DNA of 15,606 nucleotides from a bacterium (GCA_040757115.1 JBFLYA010000083.1:1-15606), one strand, 5' to 3'; positions 5,892-13,052 are shown, counted from the stretch's first letter. Made by a program: numbers and translations. Notes: generated by a model not told the origin, from the sequence alone.

Positions 5892-7448
5892 ATGGAATGG
5901 TTATTTAGAAATCCGGTTTTTATTAAAGAAATGCGTTCAAAGATGCGGCAACGCAGGGCATATACCGTCTTGACCTTTTATCTGATTATCCTCGGATTTG
6001 TATTTTATTTATGTTACGGTATGAATGTCTTATCTGAGGGGCACATTTATTATGTTAAATCAGATTCTTATGCCGGAAAATACATCTTTATCGTTATAGC
6101 CATTATGCAATTACTTCTGATGATGAGCACAGCACTGACATCCTCAATTACAAGTATTACTCTGGAAAAGGAAGAACGAACTTATGACCTTTTAAGAGTT
6201 ACTCCGATTACTCCATTTAGTATCGTGATGGGTAAACTTTTATTTTCCTTAGCCTACATCTTTCTTCTCTTTGTTATCTCTATTCCAATAGCATTTCTGA
6301 TTCCTTATCTAAGTGGGTTGTCATTCATTCAGGTATTAAAGGTCTATCTGGTAATTATGGCTACAGCTGTAACTTTAAGTCTATGTGGGATATATTGTTC
6401 AACTATATTTTCTAAGAGTTCTCATGCAACTGGTGTATTTTATGGGATATTGTTTATCTTCGTTTTACTCCCAAGTTTATTTTTATTTGGTGTGGGATAT
6501 TTCGAAGTGCTAAACCCTGATAAACCACTCTGGGCAGGAATTACTGCCAATCCTTTCTGGACAATAAGTGGAATATTAATAGGAAATGATACGACAAGGA
6601 TATATCAATTTAATCTACCTATTTCGCTTTTGTATTTTATAACAAATCTTCTGCTTTCTTTCTTTATTGGTTCATTGGCCATAAATAATTTAAGGGAAAG
6701 GTCAAAAAGAAGTACTGTCTGGATAAGGGTATCATTTCTCATTCTTTTCCTATTCATCACCTTTATTAATTTAGGCAGTATAAATTTTCGACCAAAGTTT
6801 TTCTATGATTTTAGTACTTTTATCTCTCTTCAAATTATGTTATTTATACTTATTGGGTGGATATTTTGTTTCGGAGATATTAGTCAGGGAGAACTTAAGT
6901 TCTCCTCCTTATTCAAGATAAAAAGGATATTTTACAACCAGCCATCTACCAGCCTTCTTTACCTTACGCTCCTGGTTATAACATCTTCTGGTGTCATCAT
7001 TTCTTGTGCTTACTCAGCAAAGATATTCCCAAAGTGGCATTTATTATGTTTGATTTCACTGGGCATCCTGATGATAACACTTGCCTGGGGTTCCCTGGGA
7101 TTATTATTAAATTCGCTCTTTAAGAGTCGCCTGGCATCAAGAGGAATATTTGTCTTTATATTCATCATAGTTACTTTAGGAATAATCTTGCCAGGTATGC
7201 CTCATTATATCTCGGATAAAATGGTTGCTCAAGAGACAACACATTATACATTAGTAGATATGGGGAAAATGGAGGGCATAGGTAAGATAATGATTCATTT
7301 ACATCCGCTATTTTCAGTAAGAGGTTTGATAGGAGACGAATTCTCATTCGTTAATCTACCTGCTATGACCTTCTTTTGGTCTTCTATGTTTTTTTATACC
7401 ATATTTTTCTTGTTAAATATGCTGTTAAAAAGGTTATTCAAAAGATAA
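5892..7448 (+). CDS. ABC-2 type transporter permease
   Basis: This 518-residue inner-membrane protein is the translocation channel partner of the ATPase at 3984-4913. It opens with the cytoplasmic MEWLFRNPVFIKEMRSKMRQ, typical of ABC-2 permeases (NPVxxKEmR), followed by about twelve hydrophobic segments (near residues 26-45, 64-85, 113-137, 147-172, 180-203, 242-264, 276-295, 308-329, 353-375, 380-406, 416-435 and 491-513). The EKEERTYDLLRVTPI segment near 94-108 is the conserved cytoplasmic loop of the family. About twelve segments is twice the usual six, so this is a two-half form. AGGAGA, at the edge of a hairpin element, lies 6 nt before ATG 5892. The substrate is unknown. Confidence 0.88.
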   Translation: MEWLFRNPVFIKEMRSKMRQRRAYTVLTFYLIILGFVFYLCYGMNVLSEGHIYYVKSDSYAGKYIFIVIAIMQLLLMMSTALTSSITSITLEKEERTYDLLRVTPITPFSIVMGKLLFSLAYIFLLFVISIPIAFLIPYLSGLSFIQVLKVYLVIMATAVTLSLCGIYCSTIFSKSSHATGVFYGILFIFVLLPSLFLFGVGYFEVLNPDKPLWAGITANPFWTISGILIGNDTTRIYQFNLPISLLYFITNLLLSFFIGSLAINNLRERSKRSTVWIRVSFLILFLFITFINLGSINFRPKFFYDFSTFISLQIMLFILIGWIFCFGDISQGELKFSSLFKIKRIFYNQPSTSLLYLTLLVITSSGVIISCAYSAKIFPKWHLLCLISLGILMITLAWGSLGLLLNSLFKSRLASRGIFVFIFIIVTLGIILPGMPHYISDKMVAQETTHYTLVDMGKMEGIGKIMIHLHPLFSVRGLIGDEFSFVNLPAMTFFWSSMFFYTIFFLLNMLLKRLFKR

Positions 7449-7533
7449 TCTTTGGCGTAGCGTAAATTTGAGACGTGCGAGTAGGTTTAAGATTATTGTA
7501 ACTATTCATCACGAAGGGCACAGAGAGCACGAA

Positions 7534-7878
7534 GTGAAATTTGATGAATTATCGAATTCATGAAGCTCAAATATTGACATATATGGTAATACGTCAGTTA
7601 TTTGGGGAAATGAACATTAACCTGCGGAGGACAGAGCAATGAAAATAGTAGGCAAGTAGGTAGTAGGTAAGTAGGAAAGGGATAAAGGATGTGCACAGTA
7701 TTCCTCTTCTGGGGGCAATGTCTCCCCCTTTCCTACTCTCCTACTTCCTACTTTCAGGAGAATCCCCCATTTCACTGACCCATTACCATATATAAAATTG
7801 GCAAATATCAAAGTTGGTCTATTGATAAATTTCAATGTGGAAAGATTGAAAAAAGGCATAAAGAGATTTGTTCTGTAA
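7534..7878 (+). pseudogene. GxxExxY gene remnant
   Basis: GTG 7534 starts MKFDELSNS and is stopped at 7561; FDELSN is a common GxxExxY opening. The 3' end is clearer: from about 7786 the frame reads PYIKLANIKVGLLINFNVER and then LKKGIKRFVL before TAA (7876-7878), the family's typical C-terminus (KVGLLINFNV, IKRFVL). Between them most of the gene is gone. The 80-codon minus-strand frame over 7617-7859 is a shadow of this region. Confidence 0.55.
7640..7756. repeat. TGAAAATAG hairpin element, copy C
   Basis: The ends are TGAAAATAGTAG and CTACTTCCTACTTTCA, followed as in copies A and B by GGAGAA. The arms pair as AGTAGGTAGTAGG against CCTACTCTCCTACTTCC. No start codon follows the right-hand AGGAG here, so this copy does not appear to drive a gene. 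Confidence 0.6.
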
Positions 7879-7951
7879 CATCTCCCTGCCCTTCGTGCTC
7901 TTCGTGGTGAATAGTTACAAACTTAAAACTAAAAGCGTAAAACCAAACACC

Positions 7952-8163
7952 GTTGATAGTTGATAGTTGATAGTTTATAGTAGCTAGTTGATAGTTTATA
8001 GTTGATAGTTGATAGTTTATAGTAGATAGTTGAAGGACTATAGACTATAAACTATAAACTATAAACGAGTTTTGCATTATGCTCTTTGGCGGAAATTGAT
8101 AAAAATAGAGGTTTTAAATACCCGCTTAAAAACTACAGTTTCCTGGTTTTGCAGAACCCTAAT
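7952..8163. repeat. Inverted partial copy of the 9803 element
   Basis: The first part (7952-8034) is a tandem array of GTTGATA/GTTTATA heptamers. The rest, up to TTTTGCAGAACCCTAAT (8147-8163), is nearly identical to the reverse complement of 9804-9955: the same AAACTACAG tract, GGTTTTAAATACCCGC tract and hairpin centre are present. The outer terminal repeat of the full element is missing. With 9803-10126 it brackets kdsC and the transaldolase-CBS gene. Confidence 0.75.
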
Positions 8164-8205
8164 CCGTGCCACTCAGTGACTGAACAGTTACAAAGCAAAA
8201 CAACC

Positions 8206-8736
8206 TTAGTCATCATTACTCCACGCCTTTATGCTTTTATCAATAGTTAATTGTAAAACTCCTTGATTTTTTAAGATATACTCAATGATTTCTCTAACCG
8301 CTCCTCTTCCACCATTTTTATTGGCAACATAGCTCACTTCTGATTTAATATATTCTGGTGCATCATTAACGGTTGCTGAGAACCCAACTTTTCTGAATAA
8401 GGAAATGTCGATTATATCATCTCCAATGTAAGCAATATTTTTATAGTCTAATTTTTCTTTTTTCAGGATTTCTTCAACTGCTTCTAACTTATTGATTTTT
8501 TCCTGGATGACATAATCCATCTTTAGCTCTTTCCCTCTTTTTTCAACTGCTTTGCTTGTTCTACCTGTAATTACGCCTACTTTTAATCCTGCTTTTTTAG
8601 CTAAAGTTATGCCCATTCCATCTTTGATGTCAAAAAATTTTAACTCTTCGTTTTCCCCAAGTATTATTCGTCCATCGGTTAAAACACCATCGACATCCAT
8701 AAGTATTAATTTTATATCTTTGGTTTTTTCTTCCAT
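8206..8736 (-). CDS. kdsC: Kdo-8-phosphate phosphatase
   Basis: KdsC removes the phosphate of 3-deoxy-D-manno-octulosonate 8-phosphate, the step before CMP activation in Kdo synthesis; it is a cytoplasmic HAD-superfamily enzyme without a cap domain, usually a tetramer. The 176-residue protein has the full HAD set: MDVDGVLTDG with Asp14 and Asp16, VITGR with Thr57, a conserved Lys (K83) and IGDDIID with Asp106/Asp107. The C-terminal GGRGAVREI (142-150) is the KdsC tail that reaches the active site. Length is normal. The start is supported by AAAGGA about 7 nt upstream in the 11-nt gap after the transaldolase-CBS stop, so the two genes are co-transcribed. It is the last gene of the minus-strand run. 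Confidence 0.92.
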   Translation of the reverse strand: MEEKTKDIKLILMDVDGVLTDGRIILGENEELKFFDIKDGMGITLAKKAGLKVGVITGRTSKAVEKRGKELKMDYVIQEKINKLEAVEEILKKEKLDYKNIAYIGDDIIDISLFRKVGFSATVNDAPEYIKSEVSYVANKNGGRGAVREIIEYILKNQGVLQLTIDKSIKAWSNDD

Positions 8737-8747
8737 CTAATTATCCT

Positions 8748-9776
8748 TTAAGTATTTAATCCTTTGTATTTAAGGATGTCATGGATGTGAATTATTCCAA
8801 ATGGTTCCTGATTTTCTGTAACTGTAATTAATTGAGTAATACTCGATTTTTCCATCATAGATAAAGCCTCATGAACAAAGGCATCTTTTGATATTGTTTT
8901 TGGTTCTCTGGTCATACATTCTCCTGCACGATAATCATAGAGATTTGGAAATTTTTGAATTGCTCGGCGTAGGTCACCATCAGTAATACATCCTATCAAT
9001 TTTCCTTCCTTGTCTATAACCAGAACAATACCGAGTTTTTTCTTTGTCATTTCAACGATTGCATCTTTCATATAAGTTTCTTCAGTCACAACGGGTAAAT
9101 CTTCTCCTAAATGGAGTAAATCTCTGACATACCGGGTTAACATAATATCTTCTTCGAATTTGTCAATACCGGATTTAGTCAAGGGGTGTTGAAACATTTG
9201 CTCTATGGCAAAAGGCGGTATAGTAATGCAATCAGCCCCAATTAAAAACGCCTGACGGACATGTTCTGGTGTTCGGACACTTGAAACCATTACCTTTGAT
9301 TTTATTTCTGGGTATTTCTTAAAACCAGTAATTATCTCCTCAATCACCTTTAAACCATCGTAACCAATATCATATATTCTTCCGACAAGAGGACAAACAT
9401 ATGTCGCTCCAGCTAATGCCGCCAGGATTGCCTGATTTAATGAAAAGAGTAAGTGAACATTTGTTTTAATTCCTTTTTCTGATAGGTATTCAACTGCTTT
9501 TATACTCTCATGATGCAGAGGAATTTTTGAAATCACATTGGGCCCCATTTCCATATTAGCCATAGCACTTTCTATAATTTCCTCAGCCGTGTTTCCCATC
9601 GCTTCAATATGAATCTCACCAGGAATTATCTGAGAGATTTTTTTTATCTCACCTGGTATATCCGTTATTCCTTCTCTTCTGAAAAAAGTAGGTGTTGTCG
9701 TTACGCCCGAGAAAATCTTCATTTTAGAATATTTCTCAATGGCATTAATATTTGCTGAATCAATATATAGTTTCAT
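8748..9776 (-). CDS. Transaldolase-family barrel fused to KdsD-like CBS pair
   Basis: The start is ATG 9776: GGAGGA (9783-9789) is correctly spaced for it, whereas the ATG at 9791 overlaps that site. Residues 1 to ~215 of the 342 form a transaldolase / fructose-6-phosphate-aldolase (TalC/FSA) barrel: MKLYIDSAN with Asp6, GVTTTPT (24-30), Glu58, the Schiff-base lysine K84 in ISKIPL, LVGRIYD (130-136) and the phosphate-binding SSVRTP (165-170). Unusual positions are Thr28 for the family Asn, His108 for Thr in NVTL, and Cys128 for Ser in SPFVGR. Residues ~225-342 are two CBS motifs ending ITDGDLRRAI ... CMTREPKTI ... ITQLITV ... GIIHIHDIL, the same pattern as KdsD C-termini. It lies where kdsD would be expected, between kdsA and kdsC. 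Activity is unproven; see findings. Confidence 0.85.
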   Translation of the reverse strand: MKLYIDSANINAIEKYSKMKIFSGVTTTPTFFRREGITDIPGEIKKISQIIPGEIHIEAMGNTAEEIIESAMANMEMGPNVISKIPLHHESIKAVEYLSEKGIKTNVHLLFSLNQAILAALAGATYVCPLVGRIYDIGYDGLKVIEEIITGFKKYPEIKSKVMVSSVRTPEHVRQAFLIGADCITIPPFAIEQMFQHPLTKSGIDKFEEDIMLTRYVRDLLHLGEDLPVVTEETYMKDAIVEMTKKKLGIVLVIDKEGKLIGCITDGDLRRAIQKFPNLYDYRAGECMTREPKTISKDAFVHEALSMMEKSSITQLITVTENQEPFGIIHIHDILKYKGLNT

Positions 9777-9782
9777 TTTATC

Positions 9783-9789
9783 TTCCTCC
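9783..9789 (-). promoter_or_regulatory. Shine-Dalgarno sequence deciding the start
   Basis: GGAGGAA on the minus strand, ending about 7 nt before ATG 9776. It lies within the first codons of the longer frame from 9791, which argues for the shorter protein starting MKLYIDS, the normal family N-terminus. Confidence 0.8.
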
Positions 9790-9802
9790 ATTTATATTTG
9801 GT

Positions 9803-10126
9803 AATTAGGGTTCTGCAAAACCAAGAAACTGTAGTTTTTAAGCGGGTATTTAAAACCTCTATTTTTATCAATTTCCTCCAAAAATGCAAAACTCGTGTAT
9901 AGTTTATAGTTTATGGTTTATAGTTTATAGTCTATAGTCCTTCAACTATCAACTATCTACTATAAACTATCTACTATCTACTACATTTCAGCATTAAAAT
10001 ACTTGAAGTCCTTTTTGAAATTTGATTTGTAATTTTGCATTTTGATATTTATATTTGATATTTAATATTTGATATTTGATATTTATTTGTTGTTTCCCCC
10101 AAATTCTATTTTGCAGAACCCTAATT
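9803..10126. mobile_element. 324-bp MITE-like element with 18-bp inverted ends
   Basis: AATTAGGGTTCTGCAAAA (9803-9820) is perfectly inverted at 10109-10126. If the true ends are GGGTTCTGCAAAA, each is flanked by TA, as for IS630/Tc1-type elements. There is no ORF. The interior holds a hairpin of GTTTATA/CTATAAA heptamers (9897-9984) and ATTTGAT heptamers (10045-10090). It separates kdsA from the transaldolase-CBS gene; I see no convincing promoter in it. Between 10127 and 10205 lie only short GGGGTTCGGGA repeats. Confidence 0.65.
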
Positions 10127-10205
10127 TAGTAATCAGTTATCGGTCATCAGGTAAATTAATCGGGGTTCGGGACTCGGGGTTCGGGAATTCTTTTATTTCC
10201 GAATC

Positions 10206-11009
10206 CTAATCCCCCCTTTTACTTGATGTAACCGCCTTCCAGATAGGTAGAATATCTTTGAGCAAATTTTCAAACTCTTTAAATGAGAGTTGAGTAGCCG
10301 CATCGCATTGGGCTATTTCAGGTTGAGGGTGGACCTCAACGAATATTCCATCGAGTTTACAAGCAATGGCGGCACAGGCCAGGGTATTAACATATTCTTT
10401 TGCTCCACCTTTCTCAAGGTCAGCGGATGGCACACCATATTTTCGGATTGAATGACCCGCATCAAAAAACACAGGATAACCAAAAGATTTGAGTATAAAA
10501 AAAGACCTCGGGTCAACTACAAGGTCTCTATAACCAAAACAACTTCCTCTTTCAGTAATCATAATTTTATTGTTGCCAGTGCTTTCAATTTTTTTCACAA
10601 TTTTACCTACATCTTCAGGATGGAGAAATTGTCCTTTTTTGATATTAACTGGTTTGCCCACACTGGCGATTTTTAAAACAAGCTCGGTTTGCATACAAAG
10701 ATAAGCAGGTATCTGAAGAATATCCACTACATCGACTATTTCGCTGTCAATCTCATAAAGATTATGAAAATCGGTGATTAAACTTACTCCATATTTTTCT
10801 TTTAAATATTTAAATATCTTGATACTTTCTTCTAAATCAGGACCTGTATAATAATTATAACTTGAGCGATTATCTTTTTTAAACGAACTTTTGTAGATAA
10901 TTTCAAAATCGTATTCTTTTGAGAAATCTATTAATGCTTCGATCGTCTTTACCGAAGTATCAAGATTTTCCAGGATACAGTTACCGGCAATTATTTTTAA
11001 CTTTTTCAT
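10206..11009 (-). CDS. kdsA: Divergent Kdo-8-phosphate synthase, metal-dependent type
   Basis: KdsA condenses phosphoenolpyruvate with D-arabinose 5-phosphate to Kdo 8-phosphate in the cytoplasm. This 267-residue protein has normal length and barrel order: IIAGNC, YKSSF, ITDFH (78-82), VNIKKGQF (121-128), ERGSCFGY (153-160), FFDAGHS (181-187) and VEVHPQPEIAQCDAATQL (224-241). Cys11, His186, Glu225 and Asp236 match the metal ligands of the Aquifex-type (class II) enzyme. The aldose-phosphate site differs: the hallmark KANRS reads KDNRS (45-49) with the preceding Asp changed to Lys, the RGxGLE loop reads TGPDLE, Arg106 is Met, and DATHS is DAGHS. It could therefore use a modified substrate. AAAGGG precedes the ATG; the promoter is at 11100-11129. 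Confidence 0.82.
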   Translation of the reverse strand: MKKLKIIAGNCILENLDTSVKTIEALIDFSKEYDFEIIYKSSFKKDNRSSYNYYTGPDLEESIKIFKYLKEKYGVSLITDFHNLYEIDSEIVDVVDILQIPAYLCMQTELVLKIASVGKPVNIKKGQFLHPEDVGKIVKKIESTGNNKIMITERGSCFGYRDLVVDPRSFFILKSFGYPVFFDAGHSIRKYGVPSADLEKGGAKEYVNTLACAAIACKLDGIFVEVHPQPEIAQCDAATQLSFKEFENLLKDILPIWKAVTSSKRGD

Positions 11010-11099
11010 TTAATTCCCTTTTAATTTGGTAAATGGTAATTGGTGAATGGTAATTAGTTACCATTTACTTGCTTTTAATTTCGTGAAATTCTATATTGA

Positions 11100-11129
11100 A
11101 TTATAGCATTTTAAGGACAAATTTGTCAA
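11100..11129 (-). promoter_or_regulatory. Sigma70-type promoter of kdsA
   Basis: On the minus strand TTGACA (11129-11124), an 18-bp spacer and a perfect TATAAT (11105-11100). Transcription should begin near 11093, leaving a leader of about 80 nt that contains the hairpin ATGGTAA-CTAA-TTACCAT and GGTAATT heptamers. This makes kdsA the first gene of its own transcript, independent of proS. Confidence 0.8.
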
Positions 11130-11171
11130 CAAACTTTTGCTTTTATCAGCAATTCTCATTATGACAGAAAT

Positions 11172-11333
11172 TGTGTAAAAAAGGGGAAAGGGAAAAAATG
11201 GAGAAATGGAGAAGGTGATTAAAATTAGTCACGAATAATCCTAATAATCCTCTGTTTCGTGCTTATTCGTGTCCTCTTAGTGGTTATATTTTCTCCTCTT
11301 TCTCCCTATTCTCCAATTCTCCTTGCTTACACA
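11172..11333. repeat. 162-bp hairpin element with TGTGTAA ends
   Basis: TGTGTAA (11172-11178) is inverted as TTACACA (11327-11333). Inside, GGAGAA-rich sequence on the left faces TTCTCC-rich sequence on the right, and CACGAATAA ... TTATTCGTG form the inner stem. It fills most of the 333-bp gap between proS and kdsA and may end proS transcription by folding, but has no clear terminator. Confidence 0.55.
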
Positions 11334-11342
11334 TTTTCATAA

Positions 11343-13052
11343 TTAGAATTGCTGTGCTTTTATTTTTTGAACCAGATTTTCAAGAGAGACAAAAATCTTT
11401 TCCTTTGTTTTTCTTAAACAGAGTTCAACCTCACCTGAAGATTTTGTTTTGGCACCAATGATAACTTGAACAGGAATACCAATTAAATCTGCATCAGTAA
11501 ATTTTCTCCCGGGTCGCTCATCACGGTCATCTAACAATACTTCTATGTTCTCGTTAAGCAGTAAATTATATATTTTTATGGCTAAATTTATTTGTTCGGA
11601 GTCACTAACATTAATTGGCAGGATTAAAACCTCATAAGGAGCGATATTTGGTTGCCAGATAATTCCTCTTTCATCATTGTTTTGTTCGATGTAAGCGGCA
11701 ATCATTCGACTTACTCCAATCCCATAACAGCCCATAATCATTGTTTTTTCCTGTCCTTTTTCATCTAAAAAGACCGCACCCATTGCCTCAGAATATTTAG
11801 TGCCTAACTTAAATGTATGTCCCAATTCAATCCCATAACTTATCTTTAGATGACCGTTACTACACCTTCCACAGGGGTCATTATCTTGAGCAATCTTAAT
11901 ATCTTCAAATTTATCTATCTTAAAATCACGCTCAAAATTAGCATTTATGTAATGGGCATCTTTTTTATTTCCACCAACGACAAAATTTATCTTTGTCTGG
12001 ATGGAATAATCCGCAATGAGTGGCGTATCTTCCAGACCAACAGGTCCGGCAAATCCTACTGGTGCTTTTGTTACCCTTTCAATAGTCTCCGGGTCAGCCA
12101 ATACTAATTCTTTAACCCCAAGGACACTTCTTAATTTACTCTCATTGGCTTCCTCATCCCCGGGGATAAGCACTCCAATGACCTTATTGTCTGCCTTATA
12201 AATCAAGGTTTTAACCAATTGAGCCGGGCTAACTTTCAGAAATCTACTTACATCTTCCACCGTTTTCATCTCTGGGGTATCAATTAATTTTAATTCTTCT
12301 AACTTCTGACTTCTGAGTTCTGATTTTTGATTTCTTCCACACTCTGCCTTTTCAAGATTAGCCGCATAACCACACTTATCGCAACATACCATTCTTTCTT
12401 CACCTGCAGGTGAAAAAGCCATAAATTCATGTGAGAAAGAACCTCCAATAAGTCCTGATTCTGCCTCAACTATTTGAAATTTTAGTCCACAGCGGGTAAA
12501 TATTTTAGCATAGGCATTATAAAAATCCTGATATATTTCTTCTGCGGATTTATCATCCGGATGAAAAGAATAGGCATCTTTCATTAAAAATTCCCGACCG
12601 CGTATCATTCCAAATCTTGGTCTTGGTTCGTCTCGAAATTTAGTTTGAATCTGATAAAGAGAAAGAGGTAGTTGGCGATATGATTTTACCTCCCGACGGA
12701 CCAAATCCGTAATTATCTCTTCATGGGTCGGTCCAAGTCCAAATGGGCTTTTTTTACGGTCTGTTAGTTTAAACATATCATCTCCATACGCCGCCCATCG
12801 ACCTGTTTCTTCCCAGAGCGAAGCGGGATGAAGTGCGGGTAAAAGCACTTCTTGAGCACCAATCCTATTCATTTCTTCACGCACAATATTAATTATCTTA
12901 TTTAGCACTCTAAGACCTAAAGGTAAATAAGAATAAATGCCTGCCGCCAATTTTCTTATTAACCCGGCTCGTAACATCAATTTATGGCTGATAATCTCAG
13001 CATCCTGTGGGTCTTGAAAAAGTGTATTTAGAAACAGTTTTGACATACGCAT
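11343..13052 (-). CDS. proS: Prolyl-tRNA synthetase, bacterial type
   Basis: ProS charges tRNA-Pro in the cytoplasm. The 569-residue protein is the standard bacterial form. A class II catalytic core is split by a YbaK-type editing domain (about 255-375) that clears mischarged Ala-tRNA-Pro. Motifs seen are GPTHEE (107-112), the motif 2 loop FRDEPRPRFG (139-148), GREFLMKDAYSF (152-163), the motif 3 region MGCYGIGVSR, and a C-terminal anticodon-binding domain with DDRDERPGRKF. GGAGGT lies 9 nt before ATG 13052. The linker just before the editing domain (about 240-253) is encoded by heptamer-repeat DNA (12297-12335) that keeps the frame open. A hairpin separates it from recN. Confidence 0.96.
   Translation of the reverse strand: MRMSKLFLNTLFQDPQDAEIISHKLMLRAGLIRKLAAGIYSYLPLGLRVLNKIINIVREEMNRIGAQEVLLPALHPASLWEETGRWAAYGDDMFKLTDRKKSPFGLGPTHEEIITDLVRREVKSYRQLPLSLYQIQTKFRDEPRPRFGMIRGREFLMKDAYSFHPDDKSAEEIYQDFYNAYAKIFTRCGLKFQIVEAESGLIGGSFSHEFMAFSPAGEERMVCCDKCGYAANLEKAECGRNQKSELRSQKLEELKLIDTPEMKTVEDVSRFLKVSPAQLVKTLIYKADNKVIGVLIPGDEEANESKLRSVLGVKELVLADPETIERVTKAPVGFAGPVGLEDTPLIADYSIQTKINFVVGGNKKDAHYINANFERDFKIDKFEDIKIAQDNDPCGRCSNGHLKISYGIELGHTFKLGTKYSEAMGAVFLDEKGQEKTMIMGCYGIGVSRMIAAYIEQNNDERGIIWQPNIAPYEVLILPINVSDSEQINLAIKIYNLLLNENIEVLLDDRDERPGRKFTDADLIGIPVQVIIGAKTKSSGEVELCLRKTKEKIFVSLENLVQKIKAQQF
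12297..12335. repeat. Heptamer repeats inside proS
   Basis: On the + strand the units read CTTCTAA, CTTCTGA, CTTCTGA, GTTCTGA, TTTTTGA in tandem, a 7-bp period like the intergenic repeats. On the coding strand they specify the polar linker RNQKSELRSQKLEE between catalytic core and editing domain. Confidence 0.6.

Larger units (their letters stand above)
7498..7918. mobile_element. Second collapsed GxxExxY module
   Basis: The left end reads GTAACTATTCATCACGAAG (7498-7516). The right end on the minus strand, from 7918, reads GTAACTATTCACCACGAAG. Both continue into CACGAAG/GCACGAAG repeats. Inside are the first codons and the last ~30 codons of a GxxExxY gene on the + strand, with the hairpin element 7640-7756 where the middle would be. 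Its ends resemble those of the module at 1856-2100. It lies in the convergent gap between the ABC locus and kdsC; I see no gene or terminator in the rest of the gap. Confidence 0.55.

Noticed and set aside
7617-7859. 80-codon minus-strand frame
   Set aside because: It is made of hairpin copy C and the antisense of the GxxExxY remnant; the + strand gives the meaningful match.
7952-8075. CRISPR-like array of short repeats
   Set aside because: The units are 7 bp with no unique spacers and no cas genes nearby; they form a hairpin element instead.
9777-9791. Earlier ATG of the transaldolase-CBS gene
   Set aside because: It overlaps the GGAGGA ribosome site of ATG 9776 and adds MEEDK before the conserved family start.
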